This document shows positions 37,007 through 46,924 of a stretch of 64,000 bases of DNA, in pieces. Position numbers and translations under genes: made by a program. The notes under the pieces are model-generated. The model ran no database searches, was not told where the DNA came from, and worked only from the letters and a program-made list of their open reading frames with translations. Positions within the stretch are counted from its first letter, which is position 1. Every line of letters starts with the position of its first letter. Origin of the DNA: JALORV01 sp963791235 (GTDB lineage: Bacteria > Pseudomonadota > Gammaproteobacteria > Burkholderiales > Burkholderiaceae_F); contig CAWBRW010000027.1 of NCBI GenBank assembly GCA_963791235.1, forward strand, positions 1-64,000, in the 5' to 3' direction.

Positions 37007-40000
37007 ATGGCGATCAATGTCTCCTCGTGGTCGATCCGCAATCCGATTCCTTCGGTGCTGCTGTTCGTGATGCTGACGTTGATCGGCATCGTCGGCTTCA
37101 GGGCGATGAAGATCCAGCAGTTCCCGGACATCGACCTGCCGACCGTGACCGTGGTCGCGTCGCTGCCCGGCGCGGCGCCGGCACAGATGGAGACCGAGGT
37201 CGCGCGCAAGATCGAGAACTCGATCGCGACACTGCAGGGCATCAAGCACATCTACACCAAGGTGCAGGACGGCACCGCGACGATCACCGTCGAGTTCCGG
37301 CTCGAGAAGCCGACGCAGGAAGCGGTCGACGACGTGCGCGATGCGGTGACGCGCATCCGCTCGGACCTGCCGGGCGACCTGCGCGACCCGATGATCTCGA
37401 AGGTCAACCTGTCCGGTGCGCCGATCCTGACCTACACGGTCGACTCGGAGCGCCTCGACGACGAAGCGCTCTCCTGGTTCGTCGACAACACGGTCACCAA
37501 GAGCATGCTGGCGGTGCGCGGCGTCGGCGCCGTGGCGCGCGTCGGCGGCGTCAATCGGGAGATCCGCGTCGAACTCGACCCGGCGCGCATGCTGGCCTTG
37601 AACGCCAGTGCCGCCGACATCTCGCGTCAGCTGCGGCAGATCCAGCAGGAAGCCTCGGGCGGCCGCGCCGACATCGGCGGCGTCGAGCAGTCGGTGCGCA
37701 CGATCGGCACCGTGCAGTCGGCGGCGGAACTGGCGGCGATGGACATCGCGCTGTCCGACGGTCGCCGCATCCGGCTGGACCAGGTCGCGACCGTCAGCGA
37801 CACCGTCGCGGAACAGCGCTCGGCCGCGCTGCTCAACGGTAGGCCGGTCGTCGGCTTCGAGATCACGCGCTCGCGCGGCGCCGGCGAAATCGACGTCGCC
37901 GACGGCGTGCGCGCGCAGCTCGAAAAACTCAAGGCCGAGCATCCGCATATCCGCGTCACCGAGGCCTTCAACTTCGTCGACCCGGTGCAGGAGAACTTCG
38001 ACGGCTCGATGTGGCTGCTGCTGGAAGGCGCGCTGCTCGCGGTGCTGGTGGTGTGGCTGTTCCTGCGCGACTGGCGTGCGACGCTGGTCTCGGCGGCGGC
38101 GCTGCCGCTGTCGATCCTGCCGACCTTCGGCGCGATGTACTTCCTCGGTTTCTCGCTGAACGTCGTCACGCTGCTCAGCCTGTCGCTCGTGGTGGGGATC
38201 CTCGTCGACGATGCGATCGTCGAGATCGAGAACATCATGCGTCACCTGCGCATGGGCAAGACGCCGTACCAGGCGGCAATGGAGGCGGCCGACGAGATCG
38301 GACTCGCGGTGATCGCCACCAGCTTCACGCTGATCGCGGTGTTCCTGCCGACGGCCTTCATGAGCGGCGTTCCGGGCAAGTTCTTCGTGCAGTTCGGCTG
38401 GGCCGCCGCGATCTCGGTGTTCTTCTCACTGGTCGTCGCACGGATGCTGACGCCGATGATGGCCGCCTACATCCTGCACAAGCCAAAGAAGGAGCATCGG
38501 CAGCCGCGCTGGCTGACGATCTACCTGGGCTGGGCGCAGTGGTGCCTGAAACACCGCATCGCGACGCTGCTCGGCGCCGCAGTCTTCTTCTTCGGTTCGT
38601 TCGCACTGGTGCCGCTGCTGCCGACCGGCTTCATTCCGCCGGACGACCTGTCGCAGACGCAGGTCTACGTCACCTTGCCGCCCGGCAGCACCTTCAAGCA
38701 GACGCTCGCCGCGGCTGAGCAGGCACGCGCGATCGTCGAAAAGAACCCGCACGTGAAGCTCGTCTACACCGCGATCGGCGGCGGAGCGGCGGGCTCGAAC
38801 CCGTTCGAGCCGCGCGGCGCGGCGGAAGCGCGCAAGGCCACGCTGACGATCAACCTGACACCGCGCGGCGACCGCGGCGGCACCAGCAAGCAGGCGATCG
38901 AGGGCGAACTGCGCGCGGCGCTGACGGAGCTGCCCGGCGCGCGCATCACCGTCGGACTCGCCGGCGCACAGGAAAAGTACGTGCTGGTGCTGGCCGGTGA
39001 AAACGGCGCGGTGCTGGCCGATCACGCGCGCAAGGTCGAACGCGAACTGCGCACGATTCCCGGCATCGGCGGGGTGACGACGACGGCCAGCCTGGTGCGG
39101 CCCGAACTCGTCGTACGGCCGGACTTCGCACGCGCCGCCGACCTCGGCGTGACGTCGGCGGCGATCGCCGACACGCTGCGCATCGCCACGGCCGGCGACT
39201 ACGACCAGGGGCTCGCGAAGCTCAACCTGTCGCAGCGGCAGATCCCGATCGTCGTCAAGCTGCCGCCCGACGCACGTCAGGATCTCGCAGCTGCTGGAAC
39301 GGCTGCCGGTGCCGGGCAAGAACGGCCCGGTGATGCTCGGCAACGTCGCGCGGCTGTCGATCGACGGCGGCCCGGCCGAGATCGACCGCTACGACCGCCT
39401 GCGCAACATCAACTTCGAGATCGAACTCAACGGCCAGCCGCTCGGCGAGGTCGAGAAGCAGGCGCTGGCGTTGCCGAGCCTGCAGAGCCTGCCGCCGGGC
39501 GTGATCCAGACCACGGTCGGCGACGCCGAAGCGATGAACGAACTCTTCGCCAGTTTCGGCCTCGCGATGCTCACCGGCGTGCTGTGCATCTACATCGTGC
39601 TGGTGCTGCTGTTCAAGGACTTCGTGCAGCCGGTGACGATCCTGGTCGCGCTGGTGCTGTCGATCCCCGGCGCGTTCCTGGCGCTGTTCGTCACGCAGTC
39701 GGCGCTGTCGATGCCGTCGATGATCGGGCTCATCATGCTGATGGGCATCGCGACGAAGAACTCGATCCTGCTGATCGACTACGTGATCCTCGCGCGCCGC
39801 GATCACGGCCTCCCGCGCTGGGAGGCGATCATCGACGCCTGCCGCAAGCGTGCGCGACCGATCGTGATGACGACGGTGGCGATGGGTGCCGGCATGATGC
39901 CGATCGCGATCGGGCTGGGCACCGACCCGAGCTTCCGCGCGCCGATGGCGATTGTCGTGATCGGCGGCTTGATCACCTCGACCTTCCTCAGCCTGCTCGT

Positions 40001-40115
40001 GGTACCGGTCGTCTTCACCTATGTAGACGACTTCCTTTCCTTTATCCGCCGGCGCATCCTGCACCGTAAACCGACCTCGCCTGCGGCCGCCCCGCACGCT
40101 TCCGGAGCCGAATGA
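37007..40115 (+). CDS. RND efflux transporter (one frameshift)
   Basis: About 1035 residues. MAINVSSWSIRNPIPSVLLFVMLTLIGIVG at the N-terminus and proton-relay residues D401-D402 in GILVDDAIVEIENI. The C-terminal half carries LIMLMGIATKNSILLIDYVI and GLGTDPSFRAPMAIVVIGGL. This branch of RND pumps differs from the AcrB gene at 583, so the window has two distinct systems. A one-base gain near 39284 (LPPDARQD | SQLLERLPVPGKNG) is the only break. The stop overlaps the hydrolase start. Substrate unknown; no outer-membrane channel is encoded beside it. Confidence 0.92.
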
Positions 40116-41128
40116 TGCTGACCCCAATTGCGACCCGCCGCGCGCGCCTGCTCGCCGCTGGCGCCGGTGTCGCACTTGCTCTCGGCCTGCTCCCCGGTCC
40201 GGTCGTAGCCGAGGTCGACGAGGCCGCGAGCGTCACCGCGCCGGCGCCGAGCTACGGCGCCGTCGAATACGAATGGACCGACCCGTTGCGCGGCCGCGCC
40301 GTGCCCGTCCGCCTGTACCTGCCCGCGACGATGGAGCCGGGCGCACGTATTCCGCTGGTGGTGTTTTCGCATGGCATCGGCGGATCGCGTCGCGGCTACA
40401 GCTACCTCGGCAGCCACTTCGCGGCCAATGGCATCGCCAGTCTCCATGTGCAGCACGTCGGCAGCGATCGCGCACTGTGGATCGGCAATCCGTTCAGCCT
40501 GATCGGTCGCCTGCACGACGCCGCGCAGGAACGCGAAGCGGTCAACCGCGTGCTGGACCTGCGCTTTGCGCTCGACCAGTTGCTGGCGGGAGAACACGGA
40601 TCGAAGGTCGACACCGCGCAGATTGTCGTGGCCGGGCACTCCTATGGCGCCAACACTGCCCTGCTCGCTGCCGGCGCCCGCGTGGAGCGCGACGGCCGCG
40701 TGCTCGAGTTCCGCGATCCACGCTTCAGCGCCGCGATCCTGATCTCAGCGCCGCCGTTCTACGGTGAGTCCGATCCGGCAAAGATACTGAAGCACGTGAC
40801 GGTGCCGACCTTGCACATCACCGCCACCGAAGACGTGATCCAGATTCCCGGGTACTACTCCGGCGCGAGCGATCGCGTGGCGGTGTTCGAAGCGATCGGC
40901 AGTACGCGCAAGACGCTGGCGGTCTTCGCGGGAGGTTCGCACAGCATCTTCACCGATCGTTCCGGTACCGGAGGCGTGCAGTTGAACGCCCAGGTGAAGG
41001 TCGCCACGCGCGAGCTGACGTTGGCATTCGTCACGCAGGTGTTCAGCGGCACCGGCGATGCGATTGAGCGCTGGAGCGAGCGTTACCGCCCGATCGTCGC
41101 GCGCGTGATCACGGCGCCGCTGCGCTGA
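40112..41128 (+). CDS. Secreted alpha/beta hydrolase
   Basis: 338 residues with a Sec signal (ARLLAAGAGVALALGLLPGPVVAE). The fold is clear: RIPLVVFSHGIGGSRRGYSYLG (oxyanion loop), VVAGHSYGANTALL (nucleophile Ser in G-H-S-Y-G), LHITATEDVIQIPGYYSG (acid) and GGSHSIFTD (His). Similar to chlorophyllase/dienelactone-hydrolase-like periplasmic esterases. The ATG overlaps the RND stop, so it is the last gene of the tetR-adaptor-pump operon; it may modify or clear a pump substrate, but that is a guess. Confidence 0.85.
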   Translation: MMLTPIATRRARLLAAGAGVALALGLLPGPVVAEVDEAASVTAPAPSYGAVEYEWTDPLRGRAVPVRLYLPATMEPGARIPLVVFSHGIGGSRRGYSYLGSHFAANGIASLHVQHVGSDRALWIGNPFSLIGRLHDAAQEREAVNRVLDLRFALDQLLAGEHGSKVDTAQIVVAGHSYGANTALLAAGARVERDGRVLEFRDPRFSAAILISAPPFYGESDPAKILKHVTVPTLHITATEDVIQIPGYYSGASDRVAVFEAIGSTRKTLAVFAGGSHSIFTDRSGTGGVQLNAQVKVATRELTLAFVTQVFSGTGDAIERWSERYRPIVARVITAPLR

Positions 41129-41135
41129 ACTCCCA

Positions 41136-42390
41136 TTAGCGTCCGTCGCGCGCACCGGCTGCGCGGCCGGCCGGAGTGGTGGTCCACTGCGCTGGCCCCG
41201 GATGCGGGCCTTCGAGCCACTCCCGTGCGTCCGCACTGCCGAGCAACTCCGCTTCGAAGAACGCCTGCACCGACCACAGCACCGCCAGGCGTGCAGCGCG
41301 TTCTCCCGCCGACGGCGTGCGCGGCGCACCACTCGGCGCCATCGATGCGTCGACCGGCGCGCGCTGCTGGATCGAGCCCCCCTGGGTCGGCACCCCGCCA
41401 CCCGGGACGCGGCTGGTGCGCGTCGGCGACTCGTTACGCGGCATCGGAGCGGGTACCGCCAGGCGTCGGCGCCCCGCTGGCCATCGCGGGTCCCATGCTG
41501 GCGCCGGGCGCCAGCGCACCGACCAGTGACGATGTCGGCAGCCGCAGTTCGGTGACGCGCGCATTGCGCAGCTCCGCGACCATCGCACGGCGCTGCTTCG
41601 AGCTCATGCCGAGTCCATAGGGATCGGTTTCTGACAGGCCATAGGCCACCAACAGCGGCGTGACGATGGCGTCATAGCGCTGATGCATCGCCGGCCCTTC
41701 GAATCCGACGTAGGGCGCGAGCAGCGCCGCGGCGGCGATCCGCGGCTCCATGGCCGGCGCCTGCCCGCGCGCCATCGGCTCACCCAGCAGCCATTGGACC
41801 GTCTGGGCGCCGAGTCCGATGCCGACCGCGCCGATCCGTCGCAGCGCCGCAGCGGGCAGCCACGCCGGGGGCTGCCGTTCCAGCGCATCCAGCACCAGGC
41901 GAACATCGGCGCCGCGCTCGGCCACTTCGCTTGGGGCGTACATCCGCCGCGCCGCCTGCGTAAAGTCGGCGCGGCGCGCGTCCGGCCCTTGCCAGACCGT
42001 GGCGTCATTTCCCGGATGTCCGAGCGTCACCACGGCAAAGCCGGCACCGGCAAGTGCCTCGATCAGCGCGGGAGGCGCCCAAGTTCCCTGCCCCAGGGCG
42101 GGCAGCACGAGTAGCAGTGCCTGCGGCGCCGCTCCGTTCGGGACACTCCATTGCGCCGCGATCGTGCGGTCGCGGCCCGGATCGTTCCATTCCGCAACGC
42201 CCGAGCTCACCGAAAGGGGCGATCCGTCGCGCCAGGGTGTGGGCGGCAAAGGTGTCGGCGCCGGTGCAGTTGCCGGGGTTGCGGTCTCGACCGGCGATGC
42301 CGGCGGGGCCGGCGTCGAGCATGCAGCGAGCAACACCATCGCCGCAGTGAGCACCAGACCCGCCGTCGAGTGTGTCGAGCCTCGTTTCAT
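41136..42390 (-). CDS. Lipoprotein alpha/beta-hydrolase homologue without catalytic serine (one frameshift)
   Basis: About 417 residues. Lipobox LLAAC gives a lipid-anchored protein with a Pro/Ala-rich linker. The core is hydrolase-like: LLLVLPALGQGTWAPPALIEALAGAGFAVVTLGHPGND, then RIGAVGIGLGAQTVQWLLGE where G-x-S-x-G should stand. The expected nucleophile Ser is Gly (GIGLG); bases 41808-41822 show this directly. A one-base gain near 41455 precedes the tail APMPRNESPTRTSRVPGGG ... EWLEGPHPGPAQW. It is convergent with, and distantly similar to, the intact hydrolase at 40112. Likely a non-catalytic binding protein or a relic. Confidence 0.75.
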
Positions 42391-42575
42391 CCCTATCCCC
42401 ACGGAATCCCCTTGTTCGCCGCGCATCAGAAGCGTCGAAAGTTTCCGTCATGTTGCCGCAAACTCGGCAGAGTTCCTCCGGACACGGTGGCGGTCCATGC
42501 GCCTCCGGCGCTAAAGTTCGCCGCTTTGACCGGCTGGACACCGCGGCCCGCGCCGCGCGTGATACCGTCATCATC

Positions 42576-44117
42576 ATGAACGCACCGGTCGATCTGGCCC
42601 ATCCACCGACACAGATGCTTGCCGAGCGCATTCCGCTCGAAGGCAGCGGTCCGGTCGATGTCGAACGCCAGCGCGCCGTCGTCGCACGGCTGCGCAGCTT
42701 CCTCCCCGAGCATTGTGTGCTCTGGCGCGACGAGGACACTCGGCCGTACGAATGCGACGGCCTGACGCTGTATCGGCAGTTGCCGATGGTGGTCGCGCTG
42801 CCGGAAGACGAGGGCCAGGTGGTGCAGATCCTGCGCGCCTGCCATGAACTGATGGTGCCGGTGGTCCCGCGCGGCGCCGGCACAGGACTCTCGGGCGGCG
42901 CGCTGCCGCACGGCCAGGGCGTGCTGCTGTCGCTCGCCAAGTTCAATCGCATCCTGAAGATCGATCCGCTGGCGCGCACGGCGACGGTGCAGCCCGGCGT
43001 GCGCAACGCCGCCATCTCCGAGGCCGTCGCGCACCTCGGCCTGTACTACGCGCCCGACCCGTCGAGTCAGATCGCGTGCACGATTGGCGGCAACATCGCG
43101 GAGAACGCCGGCGGGGTGCACTGCCTGAAGTACGGTCTCACCTTGCACAACGTCCAATGCGTGCGCGGCGTGACGATAGAAGGCGACATCGTCGAGATCG
43201 GCTCCGCAGCCCCGGACAGCGCCGGCTACGACCTGCTGCCACTGGTGGTCGGCTCCGAGGGCCTGCTGCTGGTGCTGACCGAAGCGACGCTGAAGCTGGT
43301 GCCCAAGCCGCTGAAGCAGCAGGTCATCATGGCTTCGTTCGACGACATCGAGAAGGGCGGCGACGCCGTCGCTGCGGTGATCGCGGCCGGCATCATTCCG
43401 GCCGGCATGGAAATGATGGACAAGCCGGCCACCGCCGCCGTCGAGCCTTTCGTCAAGGCCGGCTACGACCTCGATGCCGCGGCGATCCTGCTGGTCGAAT
43501 CCGACGGCACGCCGGAGGAAGTGGCCGAGGAGATCGACCGCATCAAGTCCGTGCTCGACAACAGTGGCGCGACGCAGCTGAAGGTCTCGCAATCCGAGCC
43601 CGAGCGTCTGCGCTTCTGGGCGGGGCGCAAGGCGGCATTCCCTGCTGTGGGCCGCATCTCACCCGACTATTACTGCATGGACGGCACGATCCCGCGCAAG
43701 CGCCTCGGCGAAGTGCTGAAGGCGATCGGCACGATGGAGCAGAAGTACGGCCTGCGGTGTGCCAACGTCTTCCATGCTGGCGACGGCAACCTGCATCCGC
43801 TGATCATGTTCGATGCCAACGACCCCGCGTCGGTCGTCAGCGCCGAGGAGTTCGGATTCGAAATCCTGGAGCTCTCGATTGCGGTTGGCGGAACGGTGAC
43901 CGGTGAACACGGTGTCGGCGTCGAGAAGATCCACCAGATGTGCCAGCAGTTCGACACGGCGACGCTGCAGGCCTTCCACGCGATCAAGCGCGCTTTCGAC
44001 CCGCCGGGGCTGCTCAACCCGGGCAAGGCAGTCCCGACACTGAACCGCTGTGCCGAGTACGGCAAGATGCACGTGCATGGCGGCCAACTGAAGTTTCCGG
44101 ACCTGCCGCGGTACTGA
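42576..44117 (+). CDS. glcD: Glycolate oxidase FAD subunit
   Basis: 513 residues. Membrane-associated glycolate dehydrogenase oxidises glycolate to glyoxylate. FAD type 4 domain: VPVVPRGAGTGLSGGALPHGQGVLLSLAKF, PDPSSQIACTIGGNIAENAGGVHCLKYG, PLVVGSEGLLLVLTEATLKLVPKP; C-terminal: HAGDGNLHPLIMFDAND, GGTVTGEHGVGVEKI, FDPPGLLNPGKAVP. The ATG at 42576 fits the family; upstream reading is not conserved. First gene of glcDEF, with glcE after 58 bases. No glcC regulator is visible. Confidence 0.94.
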   Translation: MNAPVDLAHPPTQMLAERIPLEGSGPVDVERQRAVVARLRSFLPEHCVLWRDEDTRPYECDGLTLYRQLPMVVALPEDEGQVVQILRACHELMVPVVPRGAGTGLSGGALPHGQGVLLSLAKFNRILKIDPLARTATVQPGVRNAAISEAVAHLGLYYAPDPSSQIACTIGGNIAENAGGVHCLKYGLTLHNVQCVRGVTIEGDIVEIGSAAPDSAGYDLLPLVVGSEGLLLVLTEATLKLVPKPLKQQVIMASFDDIEKGGDAVAAVIAAGIIPAGMEMMDKPATAAVEPFVKAGYDLDAAAILLVESDGTPEEVAEEIDRIKSVLDNSGATQLKVSQSEPERLRFWAGRKAAFPAVGRISPDYYCMDGTIPRKRLGEVLKAIGTMEQKYGLRCANVFHAGDGNLHPLIMFDANDPASVVSAEEFGFEILELSIAVGGTVTGEHGVGVEKIHQMCQQFDTATLQAFHAIKRAFDPPGLLNPGKAVPTLNRCAEYGKMHVHGGQLKFPDLPRY

Positions 44118-44175
44118 TGGCGACGAGGCTGCGTATCTCCGTGCGCCGTCGCTGCATCGCTCTCCGCGCCTCACG

Positions 44176-45243
44176 ATGAGCGAACACGAACATCCGGCGC
44201 TGGCGCGCCTGCGCGACCGCGTGCGCGAGGCCACCGCCCGGCGCACGCCGCTGCGCATCCGCGCCGGTGGCACCAAGGATTTCTACGGCAACCCCACCAC
44301 CGGTGAACTGCTCGACCCGCGCGAGTACTCGGGCATCGTCGACTACGCACCGACCGAGCTCGTCGTCACCGTCCGCAGCGGTACGCCGCTGGCGCAGCTC
44401 GAAGCGGCGCTTGCCGAGCAGAACCAGATGCTGCCGTTCGAACCGCCGCACTTCGGCGACGGTGCCACGGTAGGCGGTGCCGTGGCCGCAGGACTGGCGG
44501 GACCGCGGCGCGTCGCGGCCGGCTCGTTGCGCGACCTGATATTGGGCGCCAGCGTGATCAACGGCAACGGCGACGTGCTGACCTTCGGCGGGCGTGTGAT
44601 GAAGAACGTCGCGGGTTACGACATGGCGCGCACCCTGGCAGGTTCGCTTGGCACGCTCGGCGTGCTGGTCGATCTCTCATTGAAGGTGCTGCCGAAGCCC
44701 GTGGCCGAACGCACGCTGCGCTTCGAACTCGATGAGGCCACGGCGATCCGCCAGCTCAACGAATGGGGCGGACAGCCGCTGCCGATCTCGGCCAGTGCCT
44801 GGCTCGATGGCGTGCTGCATGTGCGCCTGTCCGGGGCACGTGCAGCAGTCGACGCCGCGCAGGCGCGGCTCGGCGGCAGCGTGGTCGACGATGCCGATCG
44901 CTGGTGGGCCGACCTGCGCGAGCAGCGCCTGCCGTTTTTCGGTGGCGACGGCACGCTGTGGCGGCTGGCTGTGCCACCCACCACGCCGCCACTGCGCCTG
45001 CCCCACACGCTGCTCGAGTGGCATGGCGGCCAGCGTTGGGTGCGCGGAGAGCATGTTGCCGAGGCGATGCATCCCCTGTGCACCGCGCTCGGCGGCCACG
45101 CCACACGCTTCCGCGGCGGGGACGCGCGCGTCCCGGCGTTCCAGCCGCTCGAGCCCGTGCTTGCGCGCCTGAATGCGCGACTGAAAGCCGAGTTCGATCC
45201 AGCCGGCGTCTTCAACCCGGGCCGGCTGAATACGGTGAACTGA
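44176..45243 (+). CDS. glcE: Glycolate oxidase subunit GlcE
   Basis: 355-residue FAD-binding subunit of glycolate oxidase. It carries the PCMH half-domain (TPLRIRAGGTKDFYGNP, LEAALAEQNQMLPFEPPHFGDGATVGGAVAAGLAGPRR, GGRVMKNVAGYDMARTLAGSLGTLGVLVDLSLKVLP), which is the standard GlcE pattern, and ends FDPAGVFNPGRL. It ends three bases before glcF. All three subunits are needed for activity in E. coli. Confidence 0.94.
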   Translation: MSEHEHPALARLRDRVREATARRTPLRIRAGGTKDFYGNPTTGELLDPREYSGIVDYAPTELVVTVRSGTPLAQLEAALAEQNQMLPFEPPHFGDGATVGGAVAAGLAGPRRVAAGSLRDLILGASVINGNGDVLTFGGRVMKNVAGYDMARTLAGSLGTLGVLVDLSLKVLPKPVAERTLRFELDEATAIRQLNEWGGQPLPISASAWLDGVLHVRLSGARAAVDAAQARLGGSVVDDADRWWADLREQRLPFFGGDGTLWRLAVPPTTPPLRLPHTLLEWHGGQRWVRGEHVAEAMHPLCTALGGHATRFRGGDARVPAFQPLEPVLARLNARLKAEFDPAGVFNPGRLNTVN

Positions 45244-45246
45244 CCA

Positions 45247-46473
45247 ATGCAGACGCAACTGGCCGACTGGATCCGCGACACGCCCGACGGCAAGGAGGCG
45301 GACGCGATCCTGCGCAAGTGCGTGCACTGCGGCTTCTGCACGGCGACCTGTCCAACGTACCAGTTGCTCGGCGATGAGCTCGACGGACCGCGCGGCCGCA
45401 TCTACCTGATGAAGCAGATGCTCGAAGGCGGCGAAGTTACCGCCAAGACGCAGCTGCACCTTGACCGCTGCCTGACCTGCCGCAGCTGCGAGACCACCTG
45501 CCCGTCCGGTGTGCAGTACGGTCGGCTGGTCGACATCGGTCGCAAGCTCGTGGACGATCGCGTGCAGCGCCCGCTGGCGCAGCGCTTCATGCGTGGCGCG
45601 TTGAAGGCCGGACTCACCAGTCCCTTGTTTGCACCGGCGATGAAGATGGGTCAGCTGGTGCGCCCGTTGCTGCCGGCAAGCCTGAAGGCCAAGGTGCCCG
45701 CTGCACAGAATGCCGGCGCGTATCCGTCAGGCCAGCACAAGCGCCGCATGATCCTGCTCGAAGGCTGCGTGCAGCCGGCGATGGCACCGAACATCAACAC
45801 GTCGACCGCGCGCGTGCTCGATGCGCTCGGCATCGAGGTCGTGCGGCCCGCCAAGGCGGGTTGCTGCGGGGCGATCCGGTATCACCTGAACGACCATGAC
45901 GGCGGACTCGATGACGCCCGTCGCAACATCGACGCCTGGTGGCCGCTGATCGAAGGCGGCGCCGAGGCGATCGTGATGAATGCCAGCGGCTGCGGCCAAC
46001 AGGTGAAGGAATACGGTCACATGTTGGCGCGCGACCCGGCCTATGCCGCCAAAGCGCAGCGCGTCGGCGACCTGACGAAGGACGTCGCCGAGATCCTGCC
46101 CACACTCGGCGACGAACTGAAGCGCAAGCTCGGCAACGGCGTCACCGGCAAGGTGGTGTTCCACTCGCCGTGCACCCTGCAACACGGGATGAAGGTCAAG
46201 GGCGCGGTCGAAGCGCTGCTGACCTCACTCGGCGCCACGGTGCCGCCGGTCGGCGAGAGCCACTTCTGCTGCGGCTCGGCTGGCACCTACTCGGTGCTGC
46301 AGCCTGAGCTGTCAATTCAGTTGCGCGACCGTCGCCTCGGCCACCTGCAGGCGCCGCAGCCGGACGCGATCCTGTCCGCCAACATCGGTTGCATCACGCA
46401 CCTGCAGAGCGGCACCGGGACGCGCGTGATGCACTGGATCGAGTGGCTCGACGAGCGCTTGAACCCGCGCTGA
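45247..46473 (+). CDS. glcF: Glycolate oxidase iron-sulfur subunit
   Basis: 408 residues. Two [4Fe-4S] ferredoxin motifs: C25-VHC-GFC-TATC-P and a second, CLTCRSCETTCPSG, near residue 80. These are followed by two CCG (cysteine-rich) domains, ending in GCCGAIRYHL and FCCGSAGTYSVLQP. Passes electrons from GlcD/GlcE to quinones. Intact, unlike many neighbours, and the last gene of the operon; two overlapping palindromes follow the stop. Confidence 0.95.
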   Translation: MQTQLADWIRDTPDGKEADAILRKCVHCGFCTATCPTYQLLGDELDGPRGRIYLMKQMLEGGEVTAKTQLHLDRCLTCRSCETTCPSGVQYGRLVDIGRKLVDDRVQRPLAQRFMRGALKAGLTSPLFAPAMKMGQLVRPLLPASLKAKVPAAQNAGAYPSGQHKRRMILLEGCVQPAMAPNINTSTARVLDALGIEVVRPAKAGCCGAIRYHLNDHDGGLDDARRNIDAWWPLIEGGAEAIVMNASGCGQQVKEYGHMLARDPAYAAKAQRVGDLTKDVAEILPTLGDELKRKLGNGVTGKVVFHSPCTLQHGMKVKGAVEALLTSLGATVPPVGESHFCCGSAGTYSVLQPELSIQLRDRRLGHLQAPQPDAILSANIGCITHLQSGTGTRVMHWIEWLDERLNPR

Positions 46474-46474
46474 T

Positions 46475-46497
46475 CCGAGTACTCGGAGGCCTCCGAG
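46475..46497. repeat. Two overlapping perfect palindromes after glcF
   Basis: CCGAGTACTCGG (46475-46486) overlaps CTCGGAGGCCTCCGAG (46482-46497); both are exact dyads. They lie between the glcF stop and a convergent gene. No T tract follows, so they may be a bidirectional hairpin or a binding site. Confidence 0.5.
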
Positions 46498-46522
46498 CCA
46501 GTCGATTTGCGGCGTCGACCGT

Positions 46523-46850
46523 CTACTGCGGACGCGACTTTTTTTCGGGCGCGTAGGCCGTCGACACGGCCAACTGCTGCGCAATCGATTGAGCCAGTTC
46601 CTGCGGGTAGCCCAACTCGATGAGGCGCCAGCGAACGGAATCGCCGAGGCGAGTGCTCTTGAAGAACCCCCAGCCGTGCTTGCGCTTGAGTCCGCGCGCG
46701 TCGGCGATCAGTTCATCGATCGCCCGCTGGACGTCCGTCGGTCGCACGTTCCGATCGCGGGGAACCTTCTTGGCGAAGCGCTCTGCCAGACCCGCTCGCA
46801 GCGTCCTTGACGTCACTGCCCACGATTCGGTTGAGAAGGCTTGAAAGCAT
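46523..46850 (-). CDS. Hypothetical protein (one probable frameshift)
   Basis: About 108 residues if an extra base in the CCC run at 46791-46793 is skipped: MLSSLLNRIVGSDVKDAASG then LAERFAKKVPRDRNVRPTDVQRAIDELIADARGLKRKHGWGFFKSTRLGDSVRW and so on, ending EKKSRPQ. Without the correction it starts at GTG 46816. Basic and mostly helical, with no membrane span. No family recognised. It is convergent with glcDEF. Confidence 0.55.
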
Positions 46851-46924
46851 GAGCAAAAGCACCGATTCTCGCGAATGTGGACGCATTGTATCCTGCGTCC
46901 CTACCTGCAAATTCGATTTCAGAC

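Noticed and set aside
36719..38245. Open minus-strand frame of 508 codons
   Set aside because: Antisense to the adaptor and RND pump; low-complexity Asp/Arg/His sequence typical of GC-rich shadow frames.
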